From Oceanicola sp. 22II-s10i (GTDB lineage Bacteria; Pseudomonadota; Alphaproteobacteria; Rhodobacterales; Rhodobacteraceae), in contig NZ_AQQU01000010.1 in NCBI RefSeq assembly GCF_002210105.1, forward strand, positions 1-64,000: a stretch of DNA of 64,000 nucleotides, in the 5' to 3' direction. The translations under genes and the position numbers were made by a program. The notes beneath the pieces are model-generated. The model was given only the letters and a program-made list of their open reading frames with translations, did not search any database and was not told the origin of the DNA. Each line of letters starts with the position of its first letter. Positions within the stretch are counted from its first letter, which is position 1. Positions 23,969 to 33,144 of the stretch are shown here, in pieces.

Positions 23969-25756
23969 ATGCTGAGAAAGCTATCGGCAGTTCTGCTCTT
24001 GGCCGCATTGCCGGCCCAGGCCCAGCAGGTGACGGATGCCATAGACCCGGAGATCGCCGCCTCCGGCGCCACCTTCGGCGAACTGACCGAGGCTTCGGAC
24101 GCCTCATTGTCCGCGAAAGCCGCCGGGACGCCGGTGGATGCCGAGGACTGGATGATCGTCGCGGCCCACCCCCTCGCGGTCGAGGCGGGTGCGCGCGTGT
24201 TGCGTGACGGGGGATCCGCGGCGGACGCGATGGTTGCCGTGCAGGCGGTCCTCGGCCTTGTCGAGCCGCAGAGCTCCGGCCTGGGCGGCGGCGCTTTCCT
24301 TGTCTGGTACGACGCGAAATCCGGCGAACTGACCACGCTGGACGGCCGTGAAACCGCGCCCCTGGACGCCACGCCGACGCTCTTTCAGACCGCCGAGGGC
24401 GAAACCATGGGCTTCTTCGACGCCGTCGTCGGCGGTCGCTCGGTCGGCACGCCGGGCACCCCGGCCCTGATGGAAGAGGCGCACCGCAAGTGGGGCAACC
24501 AGCCCTGGGCGGGGCTGTTTTCCGAGGCGATCTCGCTGGCCGAAACCGGCTTCACCGTATCCGCGCGCCTTGCCGAATCCGTCGCCGGGGACACGGAGCG
24601 GCTGACGCGGTTTCCGGCCACCTCGGCCTACTTCTTCCCGGAAGGAACGGCGATACAGGCGGGCGATACGCTGGTGAACCCGGAGTACGCCGCGACCGCC
24701 CGCGCCATCGCGGCACACGGTGCCAAGGCGTTCTACACCGGGCCGATTGCCGACGACATCGTCTCGACCGTCCGGACCGCGGCCGGCAATCCAGGTGTGC
24801 TCTCGGCCATCGACCTGGCCATCTACCATGTGAAGGAGAGGCCCGCGGCCTGTGCCGCCTACCGGGGGCGCGACGTGTGCGGCATGGGGCCGCCGTCGTC
24901 CGGCGCGCTGACCGTCGGACAGATCCTGGGGATGCTCGATGCCTACGATCTGGCCTCGATGGAGCCCGACAGCGCCGAGGCGTGGCGCCTGATCGGTGAC
25001 GCCTCGCGTCTCGCATTTGCCGATCGCGGCCTCTACATGGCCGACAGTGATTTCGTGCCGGTCCCGGCCGCCGGCCTTGTCGACCCGGCCTATCTCGCTT
25101 CCAGGGCGCAGCTTCTGTCGGGTGATCGTGCACTGTCCGAGGTCAGCGCGGGGCAACCGAAGTGGGATCATGCCGCGGTCGACTACGCACCGGACACCAG
25201 CATCGAGATCCCGTCGACCTCCCACATTTCCATCGTCGATGCCGAGGGCAACGCGCTGTCGATGACGACCACCATCGAGGGCGCCTTCGGCTCCAAGCTC
25301 TTCGTGCGTGGGTTCCTCTTGAACAACGAACTGACCGACTTCTCGTTTTCCACCCACGATGACGGACGCCCGATTGCAAACCGGCTCGAGCCCGGCAAGC
25401 GCCCACGTTCCTCCATGGCGCCGACCATCGTGCTGGACGACGGCAAGCCCGTGCTGGTGGTGGGCAGTCCGGGCGGGTCCCGCATCATCGGCTATGTGGC
25501 CAAGACGATCATCGCCCATCTGGACTGGGGCATGGATGTGCAGCAGGCCGTCGGGCTGCCGAACCTCGTCAACCGGTTCGGCACGTTCGACGTGGAAGCG
25601 GGTACGGATGCCGGCGCGCTCGTCGAGCCGCTGTCGACCCTGGGTTTCAAGGTGGAGGAACGCGATCTGACCTCGGGTCTGCACGCGATTGCCCTCGGGG
25701 CTACGCTCCAGGGCGGCGCTGATCCACGGCGCGAGGGGATCGCCCTGGGCGAGTAG
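23969..25756 (+). CDS. ggt: Gamma-glutamyltransferase / glutathione hydrolase
   Basis: A 595-residue secreted Ntn-hydrolase precursor. A signal peptide (cleavage near PAQA-QQ, residues 17-22) sends it to the periplasm. The autocatalytic site is Thr417 in PSTSHIS, where the chain would split into large and small subunits; the following TTTIEGAFGSK and VVGSPGGSRII segments are in the small subunit. ATG 23969 follows GGGAGG. It cleaves the gamma-glutamyl bond of glutathione and relatives. It stands alone between the fadE operon (divergent) and a convergent operon, with a terminator behind it. Confidence 0.93.
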   Translation: MLRKLSAVLLLAALPAQAQQVTDAIDPEIAASGATFGELTEASDASLSAKAAGTPVDAEDWMIVAAHPLAVEAGARVLRDGGSAADAMVAVQAVLGLVEPQSSGLGGGAFLVWYDAKSGELTTLDGRETAPLDATPTLFQTAEGETMGFFDAVVGGRSVGTPGTPALMEEAHRKWGNQPWAGLFSEAISLAETGFTVSARLAESVAGDTERLTRFPATSAYFFPEGTAIQAGDTLVNPEYAATARAIAAHGAKAFYTGPIADDIVSTVRTAAGNPGVLSAIDLAIYHVKERPAACAAYRGRDVCGMGPPSSGALTVGQILGMLDAYDLASMEPDSAEAWRLIGDASRLAFADRGLYMADSDFVPVPAAGLVDPAYLASRAQLLSGDRALSEVSAGQPKWDHAAVDYAPDTSIEIPSTSHISIVDAEGNALSMTTTIEGAFGSKLFVRGFLLNNELTDFSFSTHDDGRPIANRLEPGKRPRSSMAPTIVLDDGKPVLVVGSPGGSRIIGYVAKTIIAHLDWGMDVQQAVGLPNLVNRFGTFDVEAGTDAGALVEPLSTLGFKVEERDLTSGLHAIALGATLQGGADPRREGIALGE

Positions 25757-25815
25757 GCCTGGCGACTGTCGCAATGGTTCGTCGGCGGACCTGCCGCGAC
25801 ACTGCACGAAGACAA

Positions 25816-25847
25816 AAGTGCCGGCGACGATGCGCCGGCACTTCTTG
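25816..25847. terminator. Bidirectional terminator between convergent genes
   Basis: A perfect 11-bp stem AAGTGCCGGCG / CGCCGGCACTT with a 6-base loop, preceded by AAAA and followed by a TTCTTGTGTT run. It lies between the stop codons of the gamma-glutamyltransferase gene and the convergent acyl-CoA synthetase gene, so it can serve both. Confidence 0.85.
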
Positions 25848-25869
25848 TGTTCACCGCTGCGGGCGCCTG

Positions 25870-27957
25870 TCAGCCGATCAACAGCGCATCCAGGATGACA
25901 GCGCCGTCTGTCAGGGCCAGCACCGGGTTCATGTCCGCGCTTTCCAGCCCCGGCGAAGCGGCCGCGATGCGGCTGACCTGTGCCAAGAGGCTGGCCAGTG
26001 CGTCGATGTCCGCCGGATCGGAGCCGCGCGGATGCGTCAGCAGGCGGATAGCGCGGACCTGGTGGATCATCGCTTTCGCCTCGGCCTCGCCGAAGGGCGC
26101 GGCGCGGAACACGACGTCGCGCAGCGCCTCGACGTGGACGCCGCCCAGCCCGAACATCACCACCGGTCCGAAGGTCGGATCGCGCTGGACGCCGATCACG
26201 CATTCGGCGACGCCGCGCCGCATCGGGGCGACCATCAGGCCGTCGAGCCGCGCGCCGGGCGCCTTGGTGCGCGCGGCGGTCAGGATGCGGTCGCCCGCCG
26301 CCTCGACCGCGGCCCGCCCGGTCAGGTTCAGTTCGACCCCGCCGATATCGGACTTGTGGCCGATGTCGGGCGAGACGATCTTGACCACGACCGGGCCGCC
26401 GATCTCTTCCGCCGCCTGTCCGGCCTCGGCAGCCGTTCGGACGTGCCGGAAATCGACGACGGGCAGACCGCGCTCGCCGAGCGCGGCGAGGGCGAGCGGT
26501 TCGGTGCAGTCCGCCGGAACGGTGAGCGGGGCAGGGGTGTCCCCGGTCCCGTCGCCGGAAGCGGCAAAGCCGCGCGCGATGCGGGCCAGGGCCGCGACCG
26601 CATTCACGGCACGGTTGGGATCCTCGAAAACCGGAACGCCCGCCGCCTCGACCGCCTTGCGGAACGCCGGGCTGGGCAGGGTCGCCACGACCTGCATCAC
26701 CTCGGGACGCGCGGCGCGCACATGGGCGATGTCGCCCGCCATCTCCATCCCGGCGGGGCCGAGCCCGGCGGCGGAGATGAAGCTGACGATCGTGTCGCAG
26801 GCGCCGTCGGCGGCCATCAGGCCAAGCGCGGTGCGCGAGGCACCGGGGATCTGCGAAACCTGTCCCGTGATGTCGAGCGGGTTGCGCGTGCCGGCGAAGG
26901 GCACCATCGCCAGCACCTTGTCCTGCGTCTCGCGGCTGAACTCCGGGACGGTCAGGCCGCGCGCCTCGGCCATGTCGGCCATCAGCACACCGGCGCCGCC
27001 GGACACGGTGTAAAGCCCGACGCGGGGCCCCTTGGGCAGACCGGCGATCGAGGCGGCATAGGCGATGTCGAGGCATTCCTCGATGCTGTCCGCCCGCACG
27101 ACGTTGTATTGCCGGAACACGCCGTCAAAGACCGCATCCTCGCCCGCCAGTGCGGCGGTGTGGGATGCGGCGGCCTTGGCGCCCGCCTCGGTCTTGCCGA
27201 CCTTGCAGACGATCAGCGGCTTGCCCGCGCGGCGGCATGCGTCGAGCGCGCGGCGCAGCCCGTCGCCGTCGCGGCAGCCCTCCATGTAGCCGACGATCAC
27301 GTCGGTGCCGGGGTCCGACGCCAGCCATTCCACGCTTTCGGAAAAGCCCAGATCGGCCTCGTTCCCGGTGGTGATCCAGTAGCTCAGCCCGATGCCGCGT
27401 TCGCGTGCGACCGAAAAGGCAAAGCCGCCGAACGCGCCGGACTGGCTGACCAGCCCGATCCGTCCCTTCGGCGCGACACCTGCGCCCACGACAGGCGCGA
27501 AGGTGGCGAACACCCGTTCCTCGATATTCATGAAGCCGAGGCAGTTCGGCCCCATCAGCCGCAGGCCCGAGGCCCTGGCGATCTCGTGCATGCGGGCCTG
27601 GTTGGCCGCGCCCTCCTCGCTCACCTCGGCGAAGCCGGACGAGAACATCACGACGCCCTTCACGCCGGCATCGGCGCAGTCCTGCAGCGCCTGCACCGCA
27701 AGGCTGGCGGGGACGGCGATGATGGCGAGGTCCACGGGACCGGGCGCGTCCTTGATGTTCGGATAGGCCGGAAGCCCCTGAATCTCAGGGGCTTTCGGGT
27801 TGATCGGGATGATGCGGCCGGTATAGCCCAGCGTCCTCAGGTAGCTGAGCGGCGTGCCCCCGATCTTGGTCTCGGTGTCCGAGGCCCCGATCACCGCAAC
27901 CGACCGGGGCCGGAAGACGGCGTCGAGGCCGGACAGCGGTTTGCCGTCATCGAGCAT
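25870..27957 (-). CDS. ADP-forming acyl-CoA synthetase family protein (CoA-binding + ATP-grasp)
   Basis: A 695-residue fusion of the alpha and beta parts of an ADP-forming (acetate/acyl)-CoA ligase: a CoA-binding Rossmann domain (FRPRSVAVIGAS, residues 15-26), a succinyl-CoA-ligase-like domain with MGPNCLGF and the phosphohistidine region (SHTAALAGED), and a C-terminal ATP-grasp domain (GGPVVVKIVSPDIGHKSD near residue 525). It interconverts acyl-CoA and acid plus ATP. ATG 27957 overlaps the preceding stop by one base (TGATG). It is the last gene of the TAXI transporter operon, so the imported acid may be its substrate. Confidence 0.9.
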   Translation of the reverse strand: MLDDGKPLSGLDAVFRPRSVAVIGASDTETKIGGTPLSYLRTLGYTGRIIPINPKAPEIQGLPAYPNIKDAPGPVDLAIIAVPASLAVQALQDCADAGVKGVVMFSSGFAEVSEEGAANQARMHEIARASGLRLMGPNCLGFMNIEERVFATFAPVVGAGVAPKGRIGLVSQSGAFGGFAFSVARERGIGLSYWITTGNEADLGFSESVEWLASDPGTDVIVGYMEGCRDGDGLRRALDACRRAGKPLIVCKVGKTEAGAKAAASHTAALAGEDAVFDGVFRQYNVVRADSIEECLDIAYAASIAGLPKGPRVGLYTVSGGAGVLMADMAEARGLTVPEFSRETQDKVLAMVPFAGTRNPLDITGQVSQIPGASRTALGLMAADGACDTIVSFISAAGLGPAGMEMAGDIAHVRAARPEVMQVVATLPSPAFRKAVEAAGVPVFEDPNRAVNAVAALARIARGFAASGDGTGDTPAPLTVPADCTEPLALAALGERGLPVVDFRHVRTAAEAGQAAEEIGGPVVVKIVSPDIGHKSDIGGVELNLTGRAAVEAAGDRILTAARTKAPGARLDGLMVAPMRRGVAECVIGVQRDPTFGPVVMFGLGGVHVEALRDVVFRAAPFGEAEAKAMIHQVRAIRLLTHPRGSDPADIDALASLLAQVSRIAAASPGLESADMNPVLALTDGAVILDALLIG

Positions 27958-28988
27958 CAGGACGCCTCCGGCGGGATGTATTCGGCGGGCACCTCGATCC
28001 CGTTCTCCTTGTACCAGCGATACGCCCCCGCATGGACCGGCGCGTTCAGCTGCAGCAGCGCGGTTTCGGGGGTGAAGAAGCTCATCCATTCCGCCGCGGC
28101 GTGCATGTCGGACAGGTTGTCGAACATCGCCTTGGTCACGGCATAGACCGTGTCCGCGTCCACCCCGACATGCGAACCGATGCCGACCCAGCTCCCGACC
28201 GCCTTGATCGGGGCGTCGTTGATCTGGTTCGCGCCGTAGATGTCGGGCGGGATGTCGGTGATCGTCCGGCCGGGGATATTGAGCATCGCCTGCAGCGGCC
28301 CCTTCTCGAAGGCCTCTTCGGGAATCGAGATCAGCTTGATCTTGCCCAGCAGGGCGAACTGCATGACCGAGGCCGAGGGCAGTTCGGTCGGGATGATCGC
28401 CAGGTCGACCTGCCGGTCCTGGAACGCCTGCTGGCCCGAGGACCAGTCCAGCTTGGCCTGCTCGTAGTCGCCCGGCACCATGCCGGTCGCGGATTCCATG
28501 ATCGCCAGCCCGACGGTGGTCGCGGCACCGCCCGGAGGTCCGATGAAGATGCGGCGGCCGCGGCAGTCCTCGAGCGTTTCGATCCCGGAATCCGCATAGG
28601 TCAGGATGTGGTAGGGCCCGAGCGGAAAGTTCACGACCTGCCGGACATTCTTGAACAGTTCCGGGGCGTTGGCCATGTCCTTGAACATCTGGACGCCCTC
28701 GGACATGTAGTAGTTGATCGCGGGCGACGAGATGAACAGGTCGACGTTCCCGTTGGCCGCGTCGAGCGTCGAGCGGGTGGCCGTCTGGCCCGAAGTCACG
28801 TTCATGCGGATCGGCGTGTCACGCTGCACGATGGTCTGCATGGTCGTGGTGAAGGTAAAGGACGAACTGCCCGGCGCGCCGGTGTGCACGCGCAGGTTCT
28901 CCTGCAGCGCCCATGCCGGCAGGGCGGTGGACGCCAGTCCCATGGCAGCCATGCTGCCCATGGCCGAACGGCGGGTCATCTTGATCAT
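27957..28988 (-). CDS. TAXI-family TRAP transporter solute-binding protein
   Basis: A 343-residue periplasmic binding protein of the TAXI class (the partner of fused 4TM/12TM permeases). The N-terminus MTRRSAMGSMAAMGLAST is a signal peptide with a twin-Arg, possibly Tat-exported, ending near AWA-LQ. Body motifs such as HTGAPGSSSFTF, FIGPPGGAATT and SGQQAFQDRQVDLAI fit the family. ATG 28988 follows GGAGGAG and overlaps the stop of the DUF1254/1214 gene (ATGA). The permease is two genes upstream in the same operon. Confidence 0.9.
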   Translation of the reverse strand: MIKMTRRSAMGSMAAMGLASTALPAWALQENLRVHTGAPGSSSFTFTTTMQTIVQRDTPIRMNVTSGQTATRSTLDAANGNVDLFISSPAINYYMSEGVQMFKDMANAPELFKNVRQVVNFPLGPYHILTYADSGIETLEDCRGRRIFIGPPGGAATTVGLAIMESATGMVPGDYEQAKLDWSSGQQAFQDRQVDLAIIPTELPSASVMQFALLGKIKLISIPEEAFEKGPLQAMLNIPGRTITDIPPDIYGANQINDAPIKAVGSWVGIGSHVGVDADTVYAVTKAMFDNLSDMHAAAEWMSFFTPETALLQLNAPVHAGAYRWYKENGIEVPAEYIPPEAS

Positions 28989-30292
28989 TCTTGGGTCTCC
29001 TCCTCCAAGGTGACGGGCTGCGGGTCGGGGATCGCATAGCGCCCCTCCAGCAGGTCCGGTTTCGCGAAATAGGCACGCAGCAGCAGCGTGTAGGGCCCGG
29101 CGGGCGCGGGCAGCCAGTTCGCCTCGCGCGCGGGGCCGGGGCTGTCATGGCCGATCCAGATGTCCAGCGATCCGTCCGGGTTCCGGGTCAGGCCGGGCGT
29201 GCGGTCGCCGATGGCGTAGCGCGACAGCGGGTTGTCGATGAAGAACAGCTCTCCGTCGCCGGTCGGTTCGTACATCGACAGCGACCAGAAGGCGTTGACG
29301 GGGATCGGGCGGTCGGCCGGGATATGCCAGCGCATCGCCCGGCGCCCGTCCAGCGGGGCGCCGTCGAAGGAGCGGGCGGGATAGTAGGTCGCCTCTTCCA
29401 GCGTCAGCGCCCCGAGGCCGCCGATGGCGACGCGGGCGCGGAATTCGTAGTCCTGGTGATAGAAGCCGAGGCCGGGCTTGGGTGGCAGCCAGCCGTCGCC
29501 GTCGCCCGCCATGATCATCCCGCCCTCCAGCGCGCGCCGCGCCTCGGCCACGCCGGCGGCGATGGCCGCGGCCTGATCCGGCGAGAAGCGGTCGAGATCG
29601 AAACCGCCGGGCGCGTCGAGACCCAGGGCCGCGATCCGGCGCATGACGCCGATGTCCGTCGCGCGGGGACTGTGAAGGGTGAGCAATTCGGCCGCCTGCG
29701 CGAAATACTCGGGCCACGGCGCGGTGCGCGTGCCCTGTGACGGATCGCCTGCGGGGTCGTTGGGTGGCGGCGGCATGGTCAGGGTAAAGCCGTCCTGAAC
29801 CGCCCGCGCGGCGGCCAGATCCTCGGGGCCGGTGACGAGGATGCGCGCCAGGACCCAGCAGATCGGCGTGGTCGACCGGATCACCGGCCCGGCGATGCCT
29901 TCGGCGCTGGCGTCCGGCCCGATGATCGTCACGCTGCCGCCCTCTCCGCCTGTCGTGCGGGTCCCGAGGATGGCGATGTTGTCGGTCCACATGTCCATCA
30001 CCGCGACCGAGATGTAGCGCTCGCCGGTCTCGGGCAGAGTGATTTCGGCGGACCCCTTCCGCAGGTCCAGCCAGGCATTGGAATAGAGCGTGTCGTTGTT
30101 CGGCGCCGTGATGTGCCGGGACTTGTGATGCAGCAGCTTGCGCGCGTGCAGCATGTCGTTCATCGGGCCGAGCGCCATGCGGCGGCGGCGAAAGCTCTCC
30201 ATCGCCACCAGCGGCAGGGTGAAGGTATAGGCCTCGCGCGCGATGGCGGTCAGACCGGCGGTGGTGACGTCCTTGGGCATGGCGCGGCTCAT
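28985..30292 (-). CDS. DUF1254/DUF1214 domain protein
   Basis: A 435-residue protein with an N-terminal DUF1254 region (NDMLHARKLLHHKSRHITAP, YSNAWLDLR) and a C-terminal DUF1214 region (NAFWSLSMYEPTGDG, NPLSRYAIGDRTPGL, NWLPAP). These domains occur together in proteins of unknown biochemical role, usually linked to envelopes or lipid/acid metabolism. No signal peptide is seen here, unlike many relatives. Start 30292 overlaps the permease stop (ATGA), and its own stop overlaps the binding-protein start, so it sits inside the transporter operon and is made in step with it. Confidence 0.85.
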   Translation of the reverse strand: MSRAMPKDVTTAGLTAIAREAYTFTLPLVAMESFRRRRMALGPMNDMLHARKLLHHKSRHITAPNNDTLYSNAWLDLRKGSAEITLPETGERYISVAVMDMWTDNIAILGTRTTGGEGGSVTIIGPDASAEGIAGPVIRSTTPICWVLARILVTGPEDLAAARAVQDGFTLTMPPPPNDPAGDPSQGTRTAPWPEYFAQAAELLTLHSPRATDIGVMRRIAALGLDAPGGFDLDRFSPDQAAAIAAGVAEARRALEGGMIMAGDGDGWLPPKPGLGFYHQDYEFRARVAIGGLGALTLEEATYYPARSFDGAPLDGRRAMRWHIPADRPIPVNAFWSLSMYEPTGDGELFFIDNPLSRYAIGDRTPGLTRNPDGSLDIWIGHDSPGPAREANWLPAPAGPYTLLLRAYFAKPDLLEGRYAIPDPQPVTLEEETQE

Positions 30293-32172
30293 GCCATCCG
30301 GGGCTGCGTGCGGGCGCGCAGCAGTTCCAGCACCAGCAGGCCGCCGACCATCAGGAAGCCGATCACGTCGACCTCGGTCCAGCGGGCGAGGCAGAGACCG
30401 GCAGCCAGGATATAGGCCCCGCGCCACAGCGGCGACAGCCGGGTCGCGCCATATCCGGCCAGTGCCGCAGAGAGCGCCCAGATGATGCAGGCGATCCGCA
30501 GGATGCCGACCGTGAAATCGGCCAGGTCGAAGTTCTCGATCAGCAGGAGCGACGGGTTGAGAACGAAGAGGAAGGGCACGATGAAGCCGACGATGGTCAG
30601 CCGCATGGCCACGATGCCGACCTTCATCGGGTTGGCGTCCGCGATCGGCGCGGCGGCAAAGGCCGCCAGCGCGACGGGCGGCGTGATGGCCGACAGGACG
30701 GCATAATAGAGCACGAACATGTGGACGGCGATGCGCGGCGCGCCCATGGCCGACAGGGCCGGGCCCATCACCAGAACGATGATCAGGTAGGCGGGCAGCG
30801 TCGGCATCCCCATCCCGAGCGCGAGGCAGGCCAGCGCCGTCAGGATCAGCGAGAAGAACAGGTTCTCCGATCCGAGCGATCCGACCGCCTGGGCAAAGTT
30901 CAGGCCCAGCCCGGTCAGGTTCATCCCGGCGACGACGATGCCGATGGCCCCGACCGCGATCATGATCCGGGCGCCCGAGATGCCGCCCTTGACCAGCGCC
31001 TCGACCAGCCGCCACGGATTGCGCCGGACCTCGGGGTTCAGGAAACCCAGGACGAGCGCGGCGACGGTCGCGCCGAACCCGGCCATGGCGGGCGACCGGC
31101 CCGCGACCAGGATCGCGATCACGGTCAGGATCGGAATGACGAACATCAGGCTGTCGATCGCGTCGCGGCGGTTCAGGACCGGCATGTCCTCGGGCGCCGT
31201 CGCGCCGATGCCGCTGCGCCGCGCCTCGAGCCAGACGGCGATGAACAGCGCGATGACATAGGCCGCGGCGGGCACGATGGCCGCGATGCAGACCATCAGG
31301 TAGGGCGTGCTGGTCAGCTGCGCCAGCATGAAGGCCACGGCCCCCATGACGGGCGGAATGAACTGTCCGGCCGTCGAGGCGGCGGCCTCGACCGCGCCGG
31401 CGAATTCGGGGCGGAAGCCCTTCTGCTTCATCATCGGGATCGTGAAGGTGCCGGTGCCCGCGACGTTCGCGGTGACGGATCCGGACATCGACCCGAATAG
31501 GGTAGAGGCGACGATGGCCGCATGAGCCGGACCGCCCGCGACGCGACCGGTCAGGCGCACCGCGATCCGGATCAGGGCATGGCCCGCGCCGGTGGCTTCC
31601 AGCACCATGCCGAAGACGATGTAGATGAACAGCAGCTCGATCACGACCGAGACGGGCAGGCCGAACACGCCGGCATAGCCGTACCACGTCCCCTGCACGA
31701 TCTGGTCCAGCGTGAAGCCGGCATGGCGCAGCATGCCCGGCAGATGCTGACCCCAGAGGACATAGGCCAGAACGCCGCCCGCGACGATCGTCAGGCCCAG
31801 TCCGAATTCACGGCGGGTCAGTTCGACACAGGCGAAGAGCGCGAGCAGCGCCAGCCACTGGTCGGTGGGCGAGTAGCTGATCAGCATGTTCTCCATCGCG
31901 TCGGCGGTCGCGATGAAGCGCTGGAGCGCGGCCGCGATGATGGCGAGGAGGACGACATCCACCGTCCAGCAGAGCGCGGACTTTAGCGGCGTCGGATTGG
32001 CGAGGCGGGCGGCCAGCGGCTTGACCGCAACGGCGGCAAGGATGCAGGCGCCGAAGGCGAGCGTCCGGTGAAGCCCCGGTTCGAACATCCCGAAATAGGC
32101 CGTGTAGATCGCCTGAACGGCCAGAAGGAAGCCGACCGCGAGCCCGATCCTGCGCGAGAAACTGAGTGCCAT
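30289..32172 (-). CDS. TAXI-TRAP transporter fused permease (DctQ-DctM, 4TM/12TM)
   Basis: A 627-residue polytopic inner-membrane protein combining small and large TRAP permeases in one chain, the normal form for TAXI systems. Landmark segments include LFGSMSGSVTANVAGTGTFT near residue 235, FIPPVMGAVAFMLAQ, GMGMPTLPAYLIIVLVMGPAL and the late AITPPVALAAFAAAPIA. ATG 32172 is preceded by GGAGGAAATAC. It is the first gene of the minus-strand operon, 73 bp from a TetR gene, with a palindrome in that gap. Confidence 0.92.
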   Translation of the reverse strand: MALSFSRRIGLAVGFLLAVQAIYTAYFGMFEPGLHRTLAFGACILAAVAVKPLAARLANPTPLKSALCWTVDVVLLAIIAAALQRFIATADAMENMLISYSPTDQWLALLALFACVELTRREFGLGLTIVAGGVLAYVLWGQHLPGMLRHAGFTLDQIVQGTWYGYAGVFGLPVSVVIELLFIYIVFGMVLEATGAGHALIRIAVRLTGRVAGGPAHAAIVASTLFGSMSGSVTANVAGTGTFTIPMMKQKGFRPEFAGAVEAAASTAGQFIPPVMGAVAFMLAQLTSTPYLMVCIAAIVPAAAYVIALFIAVWLEARRSGIGATAPEDMPVLNRRDAIDSLMFVIPILTVIAILVAGRSPAMAGFGATVAALVLGFLNPEVRRNPWRLVEALVKGGISGARIMIAVGAIGIVVAGMNLTGLGLNFAQAVGSLGSENLFFSLILTALACLALGMGMPTLPAYLIIVLVMGPALSAMGAPRIAVHMFVLYYAVLSAITPPVALAAFAAAPIADANPMKVGIVAMRLTIVGFIVPFLFVLNPSLLLIENFDLADFTVGILRIACIIWALSAALAGYGATRLSPLWRGAYILAAGLCLARWTEVDVIGFLMVGGLLVLELLRARTQPRMA

Positions 32173-32232
32173 GTATTTCCTCCGTCGGGCCCGGTCTCCT
32201 CTCCGGTCCCACAGGGAAATCAGCACAAGAAT

Positions 32233-32248
32233 TAATTGAAGTCAATTA
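32233..32248. promoter_or_regulatory. Candidate TetR operator (site 1)
   Basis: A perfect palindrome TAATTGA-AG-TCAATTA in an AT-rich pocket, overlapping the tetR stop codon and lying 61 bp upstream of the permease start. Its 16-bp frame (TAAT-N8-ATTA) recurs at 33010-33025 upstream of tetR and the next operon. Confidence 0.6.
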
Positions 32249-32962
32249 GTCTGGTGTTTGCTTTCTCGGCACGTCCCGCTCGGAGGCCATCACCTTTTCA
32301 AGCGCGACGGCCGTGCGCGGCGGGATCGGGGCGTCCAGCATCGCCACGAGAATGGACTTCAGTTCCTCGATGCGGAAGATCGCCTCTTCCCGGCTGAACC
32401 GGCCGCCCAGACGTTCCTCGGCGCTTTCGATCTCGGCCATTTCAAACATCGAGAAATTCACGGCATTCCGGAACCGGCCACGGACGACGCTGGCCGGCAG
32501 AAACGGGCGCGCGCGGCGCAACTCGGCCTGCAGATCGTTCAGGGTCCACGCAAGGTGTTCGCGTTCGTACCGGCGCCAGGTGTCGATATCCATGCGCAGC
32601 TGAATCAGAAATCTCTGTGAGAAATGAGGGCCTTGCGTGTCCAGAAACCGGCTGATGCCCGGTTTCATCAGCAGGTCGATGATCGTTTCGGGGGACAGCG
32701 GCTGGCCGTCCGCCTCGGCCCGCGCCTCGGCCAGTAGACGTTCGCGCTCGGTGTTTGCGGGGGTGACGCGGACCGCCACGATGGCATCCAGAATCGCGTC
32801 GCGCGACCCGAAATGGTAGTGGATCGCCGAGCTGTTCTTCTGCCCCGCTTCGGTGTTGATCTGCCGGATGGTCGTCGCGGCGATGCCGTTCGTGGCGAAC
32901 AGCCGCTCGGCCGCAAGCAGAAGACCCATCTTGGTGTCGCTGAGTTCCGTTTCGATGTCCAA
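32246..32962 (-). CDS. TetR-family transcriptional regulator
   Basis: A 238-residue regulator with an N-terminal TetR helix-turn-helix (residues about 10-60, AAERLFATNGIAATTIRQI and HYHFGSRDAILDAI). The C-terminal ligand domain has no family-specific signature I recognise. It sits between the minus-strand TAXI-TRAP operon, with which it is co-directional, and the plus-strand dehydrogenase operon, from which it diverges, so it could control both. Two matching palindromes on either side of the gene support this. Confidence 0.88.
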   Translation of the reverse strand: MDIETELSDTKMGLLLAAERLFATNGIAATTIRQINTEAGQKNSSAIHYHFGSRDAILDAIVAVRVTPANTERERLLAEARAEADGQPLSPETIIDLLMKPGISRFLDTQGPHFSQRFLIQLRMDIDTWRRYEREHLAWTLNDLQAELRRARPFLPASVVRGRFRNAVNFSMFEMAEIESAEERLGGRFSREEAIFRIEELKSILVAMLDAPIPPRTAVALEKVMASERDVPRKQTPD

Positions 32963-33009
32963 GGCCGGTCCCTCACATCAGGAGTTGATTCTTTTCGGCA
33001 TCGGAAAAA

Positions 33010-33025
33010 TAATGCCACTCGATTA
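33010..33025. promoter_or_regulatory. Candidate TetR operator (site 2)
   Basis: TAATGCCACTCGATTA shares 11 of 16 positions with site 1 at 32233, including the complete outer TAAT/ATTA arms. It lies between the divergent tetR (start 32962) and flavoprotein gene (start 33145), where an operator for both would be expected. The core is less symmetric than site 1. Confidence 0.5.
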
Positions 33026-33144
33026 GATTGCGCGAGAACTTTCTCGTTCATCGGTCTGGGAGGATAGCTGCGGCGCAGCGAAATTGCGAGCTTTCCGAAG
33101 CGGGGGCGCGCGGGTGCGACGCAGGGAAATGGTAGGAGGACCCA

